59,621 nt of DNA from a virus. The stretch covers positions 1-59,621 of the IMG/VR virus record IMGVR_UViG_3300042197_002679. The stretch is one strand, 5' to 3'. Below, piece by piece: positions 45,303-52,508 of this stretch; positions within the stretch are counted from its first letter, which is position 1; each line of letters opens with the position of its first letter. The notes under the pieces were generated by a model. The model did no database searches and had not been told where the DNA came from. It saw nothing but the letters and a program-made list of their open reading frames with translations. A program made the position numbers and the translations under genes.

Positions 45303-45779
45303 ATGTTTTATATTTACAAATCTACCAATAAAATTAATAATAAATTTTATATTGGTAGATGCAAAGGTCCTATAGAAAACAGAGAATATAAACACTGGTG
45401 GTACGCTACCAATAAAAACACTAATGCACCGTTCTCAAATGCTTTACGTAAGTATGGACGAGATAATTTTATATGGGAAATTATAGAAGAAACTGATGAA
45501 AATAATAATGGAGAAAGAGAAATATACTGGATAGATAAACTAAAACCATACTACAACGCTACTTTAGGGGGAGATGGTGGAACACTTGGTCGGCAATGCC
45601 CAGAACATGTAAAGGAAGCAACAAGGCAATCAAGAATAGTATCCGTTAAAGATAGAAAAACTGGAAAAATTTATAAATCTATGAAGGACGCCAGAAAAGA
45701 TATTGGAGTTTTGGAAAGTAGTATAAGTAGGTCTATAAAATACAATAGACCCGGAAGTAGATGGGAAAGAGTTATCTAA
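45303..45779 (+). CDS. Free-standing GIY-YIG homing endonuclease
   Basis: A mobile DNA-cutting enzyme with no apparent intron. The N-terminal domain has FYIYKSTNKINNKFYIGRC, the GIY...YIG core of the family. It then has a conserved Arg/His-rich helix, and EREIYWIDKLKPYYNATLGG, which carries the catalytic Glu region and the N-rich loop usual in phage GIY-YIG enzymes. The C-terminus (GKIYKSMKDARKDIGVLESS and ISRSIKYN) matches a NUMOD1-like DNA-binding helix. I start at the ATG at 45303; GTG 45300 is in frame. It sits between gp23 and gp3 with a late box on each side, so both its own expression and that of gp3 are kept after the insertion. Confidence 0.88.
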   Translation: MFYIYKSTNKINNKFYIGRCKGPIENREYKHWWYATNKNTNAPFSNALRKYGRDNFIWEIIEETDENNNGEREIYWIDKLKPYYNATLGGDGGTLGRQCPEHVKEATRQSRIVSVKDRKTGKIYKSMKDARKDIGVLESSISRSIKYNRPGSRWERVI

Positions 45780-45782
45780 ATA
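45775..45782 (+). promoter_or_regulatory. Late promoter box TCTAAATA (gp3)
   Basis: It contains the TAA stop (45777-45779) of the homing endonuclease and lies about 10 bases before the gp3 ATG, so leader length would be very short. Confidence 0.45.
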
Positions 45783-45791
45783 GTTCAAAAA

Positions 45792-46337
45792 ATGACATCT
45801 CAGATTGAAAATAGAAACTTTCTTTCCCCAACAGGATTTAAGTTTACTCTTAAAAGAAGTCCAAAGGTTGCATTCTTTTGCAATCAAGCAAACATTCCAG
45901 ATATATCTTTAGGTGTTGCTGTTCAAACAACTTGGTTAAAAGACATTGATACTCCTGGAGACAAGATAATTTTTGGTGATTTAAATCTTAGATTTTTAGT
46001 TGATGAAAATTTAGAAAATTATATGGAAATCCAAAGATGGATCCGTGGATTGGGATATCCAGAAAGTATGCAAGAATTTCGTAATTTGGAAAATTCTGGA
46101 ACTGTTGGTGGAATTTATGCCAACGAAGGAGATAATATTTACTCAGATGGAACTTTACAAGTTTTAAGTAGTAATTTGGTTGCAAAATTTAATGTAAATT
46201 TTAAAGATTTATTTCCATATTCATTATCTACAATTTCATTTGATGCTACTAACACTGATATACAGTACTTTACAGCAGACGTAGGTTTCAAGTATACTAT
46301 TTACGATATAACTACGCTTGGTGGAACTCCCCTATGA
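45792..46337 (+). CDS. gp3: Tail completion / sheath stabiliser protein gp3
   Basis: Homolog of T4 gp3 (about 176 aa; here 181), the hexameric tail terminator related to tube proteins. The segment LNLRFLVDENLENYMEIQRW is very close to the T4 MQIRFLVDEDLTAYQDMYKW region (from memory). The start LSPTGFKFTLKRSPKVAFFC, then IPDISLGVAVQT, are typical of tube-like folds. The place after gp23 is usual for cyanophages. Its stop overlaps the uvsY ATG (ATGA). Confidence 0.85.
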   Translation: MTSQIENRNFLSPTGFKFTLKRSPKVAFFCNQANIPDISLGVAVQTTWLKDIDTPGDKIIFGDLNLRFLVDENLENYMEIQRWIRGLGYPESMQEFRNLENSGTVGGIYANEGDNIYSDGTLQVLSSNLVAKFNVNFKDLFPYSLSTISFDATNTDIQYFTADVGFKYTIYDITTLGGTPL

Positions 46338-46771
46338 GTATTGATCTTGATAAAATTCAAGAAATGTGGGAAAAAGATTCAAAGATAGATCCAGACAATT
46401 TACATACGGAATCTTTAAATATTCCAGTTCTTCACGCAAAATATTTTGATTTGTATAATACGATTTTTCTTTTAAGAAAAAAAGCAGAGCAACAAAAAAG
46501 AAATATTCGACACGAACGTTATGAATATTATTCAGGAAAATCGGATCCAGAAGTTTATGTAGAAAATCCCTTCCCCAAAAAGATTCGTGATAAAGATACT
46601 ATGCAAAAGTATCTTGATGCAGATGAAAAACTTTCATCTGTTTGTTTGAAAATAGATTATTACGACACAATGCTTACTTACATTGAAAGCATTCTTAAAA
46701 TGATACAAAACAGAACATATCAAATTAAAAACTCAATTGAATTTATGAGATTTAATGCTGGACTGGGGTAA
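46334..46771 (+). CDS. uvsY: Recombination mediator UvsY
   Basis: Homolog of T4 UvsY (137 aa; here 145), the heptameric protein that loads UvsX recombinase on gp32-covered single strands. The order of motifs fits T4: an N-terminal acidic helix (DLDKIQEMWEKDSKIDPDNL), then HAKYFDLYNTIFLLRKKAEQ, the YEYYSGKSDP motif (T4 YYSGRGD). KIDYYDTMLTYIESILKMIQ and IKNSIEFMRFNAGLG follow, close to the T4 C-terminus (IKHIQDMRAFEAGK). The adjacent uvsW gene supports it. It overlaps gp3 by four bases and so lies in the late transcript. It may be left unnamed by automatic annotation because of low identity. Confidence 0.82.
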   Translation: MSIDLDKIQEMWEKDSKIDPDNLHTESLNIPVLHAKYFDLYNTIFLLRKKAEQQKRNIRHERYEYYSGKSDPEVYVENPFPKKIRDKDTMQKYLDADEKLSSVCLKIDYYDTMLTYIESILKMIQNRTYQIKNSIEFMRFNAGLG

Positions 46772-46778
46772 ATAAATA
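46771..46778 (+). promoter_or_regulatory. Late promoter box AATAAATA (uvsW)
   Basis: It begins on the last base of the uvsY stop (TAA 46769-46771) and lies 22 bases before the uvsW start. In T4, uvsW is also transcribed from a late promoter. Confidence 0.6.
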
Positions 46779-46799
46779 TTCATAGATGAATGAAGATGT

Positions 46800-48275
46800 G
46801 TGAGTGAGAAAGCAGCAAATCTTGTAATATCAAAATCAAACGAAGTATTTCTTAAGATTAAAACAGAACCTCATATTGAATATGAGTTAAGGGATCATTT
46901 TAAGTTTGATGTTCCAAATGCAAAGTTTATGCCACAATATCGTGGTAGAAATTGGAATGGAGAAATTCATTTATATGATACAAGATCCAAGCAAATCTAT
47001 GTTGGATTGTTGGATAAAATTGTTTCTTTTTGTAAGCAATATAATTATACTTATGAATTTGAAGAAAATAAATTCTACGGACAACCTTTTGAGATTAATG
47101 AGGGGATATCTTTAGAAGGTGTTAAAGATTATATGCAATCTATTTGCGTTCATACTCCTCGTCCGTATCAAGTAGAGGGAGTATACGATGCTCTAAGACA
47201 TAATCGAAAGCTATTGATAAGTCCCACTGCATCAGGCAAATCTCTGATGATTTATTCGTTAGTGAGATACTATGTTGATAGGAACGAAAAAATACTTTTA
47301 GTTGTTCCCACGACAAGCTTGGTAGAACAAATGTATAAGGATTTTCAGGATTATGGTTGGGATGCTGAGTCATATTGCCACCGCATTTATTCTGGAAGAG
47401 AAAGGACAAATGAATATCCAGTTACGATTACAACCTGGCAATCTGTATATAAGCTGGAACGTTCATTTTTTGAGGAGTATGGTGTCATTATAGGTGATGA
47501 AGCTCATTTATTCAAGAGCAAATCATTGATACAAATTATGACTAAACTTCATCATGCAAAATATCGTTTTGGTTTTACTGGAACTTTAGATGGAACACAA
47601 ACTCATAAATGGGTTCTTGAAGGATTATTTGGTCCTTCATATAAAGTTACAAAAACTGATGAGTTAATGAAACAGGGACACTTGTCTCAACTTGATATTC
47701 GTTGTCTTGTACTTAAACACCCATCACAAAAATTTGAAACTTATGAGGATGAAATTCAATATTTAATATCTCACGAAAAAAGAAACAAATTTATTCAAAA
47801 TCTTGCTTTAGATTTAAAAGGAAATACATTAATTCTTTTTTCGAGAGTAGAAGCACACGGAGCAATACTCTACGAAAAGATAAATAATAATAAGCGAGAT
47901 GACCGTAAAGTATTTTTTGTACATGGTGGAGTGGATGCTGAAGAAAGAGAATTAGTTAGAGAGATTACTGAAAGAGAAAACAATGCAATTATTGTTGCTT
48001 CTTATGGAACTTTTTCTACTGGTATCAATATTAAAAATCTCCATAATGTTATCTTTGCCTCTCCAAGTAAATCAAGAATTCGAAATCTTCAAAGTATTGG
48101 ACGAGTTCTTAGAAAAGGAAAAGATAAAGTAAAAGCAACACTTTATGATATTGCTGATGATTGTTCGAGTAAATCTAGAAAAAATTACACTTTAAATCAT
48201 TTTATAGAAAGAATTAAAATTTATAATGAAGAGAATTTCAATTATGAAATAATTACAATTCAATTAAAACAATGA
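46800..48275 (+). CDS. uvsW: DNA/RNA helicase UvsW
   Basis: Homolog of T4 UvsW (503 aa; here 491), an SF2 helicase that unwinds R-loops and branched DNA at the switch to recombination-dependent replication. The N-terminal DNA-binding domain (NEVFLKIKTEPHIEYELRDH) is present. Walker A SPTASGKS lies at 141-148, DEAH at 233-236, TGTLDG near 261. The C-terminal lobe has ASYGTFSTGINIKNLHNVIF and QSIGRVLRKG (motif VI with arginine finger). The start is a GTG at 46800; ATG codons just upstream run into stop codons. The stop overlaps the next ATG. Confidence 0.94.
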   Translation: MSEKAANLVISKSNEVFLKIKTEPHIEYELRDHFKFDVPNAKFMPQYRGRNWNGEIHLYDTRSKQIYVGLLDKIVSFCKQYNYTYEFEENKFYGQPFEINEGISLEGVKDYMQSICVHTPRPYQVEGVYDALRHNRKLLISPTASGKSLMIYSLVRYYVDRNEKILLVVPTTSLVEQMYKDFQDYGWDAESYCHRIYSGRERTNEYPVTITTWQSVYKLERSFFEEYGVIIGDEAHLFKSKSLIQIMTKLHHAKYRFGFTGTLDGTQTHKWVLEGLFGPSYKVTKTDELMKQGHLSQLDIRCLVLKHPSQKFETYEDEIQYLISHEKRNKFIQNLALDLKGNTLILFSRVEAHGAILYEKINNNKRDDRKVFFVHGGVDAEERELVREITERENNAIIVASYGTFSTGINIKNLHNVIFASPSKSRIRNLQSIGRVLRKGKDKVKATLYDIADDCSSKSRKNYTLNHFIERIKIYNEENFNYEIITIQLKQ

Positions 48276-48661
48276 TAGAAGAAGATTTTTATGCAACAGT
48301 TAAGTTAAAAACAGGTGAAGAAATATTTGCTAAAGTGGCAGCTTCAGAGGAAGAAGGTAGAACAATGTTGATTGTTTCTAACCCAATTATTATATCTGAA
48401 ATAAAAAGTAGAACAGGTGTTAGTGGATATAAATTAGAACCTTGGTTAAAAACAACAACTGATGATATGTTTATTATTAATTTCGAAGATGTATTAACTC
48501 TTTCGGAGTCTTCTGACATTGAAATGATTATCTTATATCAAAATTATATTAGACAATCATCTAAAAGAAATACATCGTCTAAAATTAGTCGTAAAATGGG
48601 ATATATATCATCAGTGACTGATGCTAAAGAAATATTAGAAAAGATCTTTAAGGGTAGCTAA
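48272..48661 (+). CDS. Orphan between uvsW and gp55, 129 aa, possible Sm-like fold
   Basis: The ATG overlaps the uvsW stop. The N-terminal ATVKLKTGEEIFAKVAASEE, then MLIVSNPIIISEI, reads like the first strands of an Sm/LSm-like barrel, and SGYKLEPWLKTTTDDMFIIN completes a possible barrel of about 85 residues. The C-terminal third is helical and basic (YQNYIRQSSKRNTSSK, then DAKEILEKIFKGS). I recall homologs next to uvsW in other cyanophages without function. RNA binding is an inference from the possible fold. No terminator is visible after it, only a weak TAACC/GGTTA hairpin. Confidence 0.65.
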   Translation: MIEEDFYATVKLKTGEEIFAKVAASEEEGRTMLIVSNPIIISEIKSRTGVSGYKLEPWLKTTTDDMFIINFEDVLTLSESSDIEMIILYQNYIRQSSKRNTSSKISRKMGYISSVTDAKEILEKIFKGS

Positions 48662-48711
48662 TACAGTCCTTTTAACCCTGACAAAGGTTATTGTACACAC
48701 TTTTAAGCACC

Positions 48712-48740
48712 TTGTCAAGCACATATGAAAGTGTTATAAT
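48712..48740 (+). promoter_or_regulatory. Sigma70-type promoter, TTGTCA-17-TATAAT (gp55 operon)
   Basis: TTGTCA at 48712-48717 (5 of 6) and a perfect TATAAT at 48735-48740, 17 bp apart. It would start near 48747 and drive gp55, gp47, the 50301 orphan and gp46. This is a host-type promoter, logical for a gene needed before late transcription. Confidence 0.8.
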
Positions 48741-48783
48741 ATCTACATAATAATGATAAGAATTTATGATAACCACAGCAATT

Positions 48784-49260
48784 ATGACCAAGAGAAAAAG
48801 GTCAGAGCATTACGTTAACAATAAAGAGTTTCTTGCAGCACTTATTAAATATCGTGAAGATAAAGAAATTGCAGAGATTCAAGGAAAACCAAAGCCTCCT
48901 ATTCCACGCTACATTGGAGAGTGTTTTCTGAAGATTGCTAATCACTTATCCTTTAAACCAAACTTTGTGAACTATATGTTCAAAGAGGATATGATCTCTG
49001 ATGGTATTGAAAATTGTGTTCAGTATATTCATAACTTTAATCCAGAGAAGTCTCAAAATCCTTTTGCATACTTCACTCAAATCATTCACTACGCTTTCCT
49101 TCGCCGCATTCAAAGAGAAAAGCGTCAATTAGAAATTAAAAACAAAATTCTTGAAAGGTCTGGATTTTCTGAAGTATTTGACGACAACAGCCTTGACGGA
49201 AGCAACTACAGCGACTATAATTCTATTAAGGATAATATTCACTCCAAACTTCGTTACTGA
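48784..49260 (+). CDS. gp55: Late-transcription sigma factor gp55
   Basis: Homolog of T4 gp55 (185 aa; here 158), the minimal sigma that recruits RNA polymerase to TATAAATA boxes with the gp45 clamp. Landmarks are the HYVNNKEF start (T4 YNYVNNKELLQAI), then MISDGIENCVQYIHNFNPEK and NPFAYFTQIIHYAFLRRIQR, the region 2-like core. An in-frame ATG at 48766 would add six residues; I prefer 48784 as it starts like family members (MTKRKRSEHYVNN). The T4 C-terminal clamp-binding peptide is not evident here; the protein ends in IHSKLRY. gp47 starts immediately after its stop. Confidence 0.9.
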   Translation: MTKRKRSEHYVNNKEFLAALIKYREDKEIAEIQGKPKPPIPRYIGECFLKIANHLSFKPNFVNYMFKEDMISDGIENCVQYIHNFNPEKSQNPFAYFTQIIHYAFLRRIQREKRQLEIKNKILERSGFSEVFDDNSLDGSNYSDYNSIKDNIHSKLRY

Positions 49261-50301
49261 ATGAAAGTCGCCATTATTACAGACACTCATTATGGTGCTC
49301 GTAAAAATTCAAAACTTTTTCATGATTATTTTAAAAAGTTTTATGATAATGTTTTTTTTCCGACAATAGATGAAAAGGGAATTAAAACAATTGTTCATAT
49401 GGGAGACGCTTTTGATAGTCGTAAAGGTATTGATTTTTCTGCCCTATCTTGGGCTAAAGATAATATTTTTGATCCCATAAAGCAAAGAGGTATCAAGTTA
49501 CATTTAATTGTTGGCAATCATGATAGTTACTATAAAAACACCAACGAAGTAAATGCTGTTGATTTATTGCTTCGTGAATATGACAATGTAACTGTATATT
49601 CTGAACCAATAGAAGTTAAACTTGATAAATTGAATGTTCTTTTTATACCTTGGATTAATCAAGAAAATGAAGAGAATGCTCTCAAGATGATTCAAAAGTC
49701 ATCATCCAAATGTGCGATGGGACACCTTGAACTTCGAGGATTTAGAGTCAATAAACAACTTGTGATGGAACACGGGTTGGAAAGTAAAGTTTTTGATAAA
49801 TTCAAACTTGTTTTCTCAGGACACTATCATACTCGTTCTGATAATGGGACAGTTTTTTATCTAGGAAATCCATATGAAATGTTCTGGAATGATGTAAATG
49901 ATGAAAGGGGATTTCATATTTTTGATACAGAAACTTTAGAAAAAACTGCAATCAATAACCCTTATCGTTTGTTTTATAATATTTACTACGAAGATACAAA
50001 CTACCAAACCTTTAATACAAAAGAATATGAGAACAAAATTGTGAGAGTGATTGTTCGTAAGAAAACTGATATCAAAAAGTTTGAAAAATTTATTGATAAA
50101 TTATATTCTTCTAATATTGCAGAACTCAAAATTATTGAAAACTTTGCAGTTCCAGAACTTGAAGATTTTGAAGCATTTGAATCTGAAGATACTTTATCAA
50201 TTTTGAATAGGTATATTGAAGAAGCAGAAATTAATCTTGATAAATCAATCGTTCAAAAAATGATTCAAGAAATTTATCAAGAAGCTTGTGAGTTAGTATA
50301 A
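49261..50301 (+). CDS. gp47: Recombination nuclease subunit gp47 (Mre11/SbcD family)
   Basis: Homolog of T4 gp47 (339 aa; here 346). All phosphoesterase motifs are visible: DTHYGAR at residues 7-13, HMGDAFDSRKG at about 46, GNHDSYY near 88, GHLELRGF around 155 and SGHYHTR near 185, giving the His/Asp metal ligands. The C-terminal part (after 240) is the capping domain, with acidic DFEAFESED. With gp46 it degrades host DNA and resects ends for recombination-dependent replication. It starts on the base after the gp55 stop and overlaps the next ATG by one base. Confidence 0.95.
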   Translation: MKVAIITDTHYGARKNSKLFHDYFKKFYDNVFFPTIDEKGIKTIVHMGDAFDSRKGIDFSALSWAKDNIFDPIKQRGIKLHLIVGNHDSYYKNTNEVNAVDLLLREYDNVTVYSEPIEVKLDKLNVLFIPWINQENEENALKMIQKSSSKCAMGHLELRGFRVNKQLVMEHGLESKVFDKFKLVFSGHYHTRSDNGTVFYLGNPYEMFWNDVNDERGFHIFDTETLEKTAINNPYRLFYNIYYEDTNYQTFNTKEYENKIVRVIVRKKTDIKKFEKFIDKLYSSNIAELKIIENFAVPELEDFEAFESEDTLSILNRYIEEAEINLDKSIVQKMIQEIYQEACELV

Positions 50302-50573
50302 TGTTTATTCTAACGATCGAAGGTAGAGAAAAAGAAGGTGCATATTCAGTAACCGATGATGATGGGGAGCAAATCATTTATTTATTTGAAGAAGAAGATG
50401 ATGCGGTAAGATATGCTATGATGTTGGAGGATGATGGATATCCTGAAATGCATGTGATTGAAATTGAAGACGAGGTTATGATAAAAACTTGTGAAATGCA
50501 CGATTACAAATACACTGTAATTACTGCAAATGATATTGTAATTCCTCCTGAAACTGATTATGATCTTATTTAA
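50301..50573 (+). CDS. Small acidic protein between gp47 and gp46, 90 aa
   Basis: The product is very acidic, with short strands and a helix: MFILTIEGREKEGAYSVTDD, then EDDAVRYAMMLEDDGYPEMH, and a final YKYTVITANDIVIPPETDYD. The layout suggests a small alpha/beta protein. I recall cyanophage homologs at this place and related cyanobacterial proteins under DUF3110, but I cannot confirm this. It is inserted between the two nuclease subunit genes with overlaps on both sides (one base and 14 bases), so its level is tied to the complex. Function unknown; a nuclease regulator or DNA mimic is only a guess from charge and place. Confidence 0.75.
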   Translation: MFILTIEGREKEGAYSVTDDDGEQIIYLFEEEDDAVRYAMMLEDDGYPEMHVIEIEDEVMIKTCEMHDYKYTVITANDIVIPPETDYDLI

Positions 50574-52272
50574 AACAATACGGTGGAAGAATTTTCTTTC
50601 AACTGGTAATCAATACACCGAAATTGATTTCACTGAAAATTCTACGAATTTAATTATTGGTACAAATGGTGCCGGAAAAAGTACAGTACTTGATGCTCTT
50701 ACTTTTTCCTTGTTTGGAAAACCTTTTCGTAAAATCAATAAACCTCAACTTGTTAATACAGTAAATGAAAAGGATTGTAAAGTTGAAGTTGAGTTTTCTG
50801 TTGGTGCAACCGAATGGAAAGTTGTAAGAGGAATTAAGCCTGCTATTTTTGAAATCTGGAGAAATGGTGCTGTCCTGGATCAATCTGCAGCAGCACTAGA
50901 TCAACAAAAATGGTTGGAGCAAAATGTTCTTAAGATGAACTATAAGTCATTTACGCAGATTGTAATTCTAGGTTCAAGTACTTTTGTTCCTTTTATGCAA
51001 CTTCCTGCTGCTCATCGTCGTGAGGTGATTGAGGATTTGCTTGATATTAAAATATTTTCCTCTATGAATGTTTTGATCAAAGAGAAAATTCGTTTGCTTC
51101 GGGAAGATATTAAAATTCTGGAACTTAAGAAAGAATCTCTTATTGATAAAGTTAATATGCAACAAAACTTTATTGAAGAACTTGAAAATCGTGGAAAAGA
51201 TAATATTAAAACAAATAAACAAAAAATTTCAAATCTGGATGAAGAAATTGAGCAATATGTAAATCAAAATAGTTCCTTAGAAAAACCTCTTCGTGAGTAT
51301 ATTAAAGAGCAAGATGAGATTACTGGTTATGCAGAGAAACTTCGTAAGTTAGTAAATCTTAAAGGTAAGATATCGCAAAAAGTTTCTACAATTAGTGAAG
51401 AACATAAGTTTTTTACTGAAAATACGGTATGCCCTACTTGCACTCAGGAGATTGATGATGCCTTTAGAATAAATAAAATTAACGACGCTCAAAATAAGGC
51501 AAAGGAGTTGCAATCTGGTTATCAAGAACTAGAGGAGGCAATTAAAGAAGAGGAAAGGCGAGAGCGTCAATTCACATCATTATCAAAGGAAATTAAAAAA
51601 CTCACAGATGAGATTTCTCAAAACAACATTAAAATTTCTGGGTGTAGAAGACAAATCAAAGACTTTGAATCTCAAATTCAAAGAATTACCGAACAACTTG
51701 AAAACCGAAATACTGAGCACGAAAAGTTAGAATCTTTTAAAGATAATTTAAAAATTACATATGATGATCTTGTTTCTAAAAAAGATTTAATTAACTATTA
51801 TGATTTTACTTATAGTTTGCTTAAAGACAGTGGAGTAAAATCTAAGATTATCAAAAAGTATCTTCCGTTGATCAATCAACAAGTGAATCGTTATTTGCAG
51901 ATGATGGACTTCTATATTAACTTCACACTTGATGATGAATTTAACGAAACTGTCCAGTCGCCTATTCACGAAGATTTTTCTTATGCTTCTTTCAGTGAAG
52001 GTGAAAAAATGAGAATCGACTTATCACTTCTTTTTACCTGGAGAGAAGTTGCAAGAATGAAAAATTCTGTGAATACAAATCTTCTTATTATGGATGAGGT
52101 TTTTGACAGTTCGCTTGATGGATTTGGAACAGAAGAGTTTCTTAAGATTATTCGTTATGTAATTAAAGATGCTAATATATTTGTCATCTCTCATAAAACA
52201 GGATTAGAGGACAAATTTGAAAGTGTCATAAAGTTTGAGAAAGTTAAAGGTTTTTCACGTATGGTGTCCTGA
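50560..52272 (+). CDS. gp46: Recombination nuclease subunit gp46 (Rad50/SbcC family)
   Basis: Homolog of T4 gp46 (560 aa; here 570). Walker A GTNGAGKST lies at 34-42, followed by a Q-loop region (FTQIVILGSSTFVPFMQLPA). A coiled coil (about 165-285) leads to the zinc-hook CPTC near 291-294 and the return coil to about 420. The ABC signature YASFSEGEKMRIDLSLLF lies around 475-490, Walker B LLIMDEVFD around 508-516, and the His switch VISHKTG near 545. The ATPase controls the gp47 nuclease. The start overlaps the 50301 gene by 14 bases. Confidence 0.95.
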   Translation: MILFKTIRWKNFLSTGNQYTEIDFTENSTNLIIGTNGAGKSTVLDALTFSLFGKPFRKINKPQLVNTVNEKDCKVEVEFSVGATEWKVVRGIKPAIFEIWRNGAVLDQSAAALDQQKWLEQNVLKMNYKSFTQIVILGSSTFVPFMQLPAAHRREVIEDLLDIKIFSSMNVLIKEKIRLLREDIKILELKKESLIDKVNMQQNFIEELENRGKDNIKTNKQKISNLDEEIEQYVNQNSSLEKPLREYIKEQDEITGYAEKLRKLVNLKGKISQKVSTISEEHKFFTENTVCPTCTQEIDDAFRINKINDAQNKAKELQSGYQELEEAIKEEERRERQFTSLSKEIKKLTDEISQNNIKISGCRRQIKDFESQIQRITEQLENRNTEHEKLESFKDNLKITYDDLVSKKDLINYYDFTYSLLKDSGVKSKIIKKYLPLINQQVNRYLQMMDFYINFTLDDEFNETVQSPIHEDFSYASFSEGEKMRIDLSLLFTWREVARMKNSVNTNLLIMDEVFDSSLDGFGTEEFLKIIRYVIKDANIFVISHKTGLEDKFESVIKFEKVKGFSRMVS

Positions 52273-52286
52273 TACACCAAAGAACA

Positions 52287-52508
52287 ATGAACACTCCAAA
52301 TTGGCAGCATCATTCCAAGAAGGAACAAAAACGAAAACTTAAACCGCAAGCACTAAGGCAAGCGAAAGCACGACTTGCCCAATTCAAAAAGCGTCACATG
52401 GGTCGTCCAAAGGGCGACCTTTCGTCGTATTATGGGTTCATACGAAACGAAACAAATGCCTGTCCGTCACGAAATCAAATCTCAACTTGCCAAACTGCTT
52501 GCCACTGA
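52287..52508 (+). CDS. Small basic protein overlapping the VWA gene, 73 aa
   Basis: ATG at 52287, 14 bases after gp46. The first 50 residues look like a real protein: a basic helix (SKKEQKRKLKPQALRQAKAR) followed by FKKRHMGRPKGDLSSYYGF. The last 23 residues are encoded in the region that also encodes the start of the VWA protein in another frame and are Cys/Thr-rich without clear pattern. The overlap is 77 bases. It may be a DNA- or RNA-binding peptide. I cannot rule out that only part of it is translated or that it is spurious. Confidence 0.55.
   Translation: MNTPNWQHHSKKEQKRKLKPQALRQAKARLAQFKKRHMGRPKGDLSSYYGFIRNETNACPSRNQISTCQTACH
52401..52419 (+). other. Stem-loop just upstream of the VWA gene start
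   Basis: GGTCGTCC (52401-52408) pairs with GGGCGACC (52412-52419) over a three-base loop, with one G-T wobble. It lies 12 bases before the ATG at 52432, where the ribosome must bind, and within the coding region of the 52287 gene. TTTCG follows, too short for a terminator. Confidence 0.5.

Noticed and set aside
48670-48690. TAACC/GGTTA hairpin as terminator after the 48272 gene
   Set aside because: Only five pairs and no T-run after it.
48705-48722. Direct repeat AAGCAC on both sides of the gp55 promoter -35, like the CACTGG pair around the -35 at 382
   Set aside because: Six-base repeats are expected by chance, and the two promoters share neither repeat sequence nor spacing.
52375-52431. 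Upstream extension of the VWA gene
   Set aside because: It requires a TTG start inside the small basic ORF; the ATG at 52432 starts a conserved-looking N-terminus.
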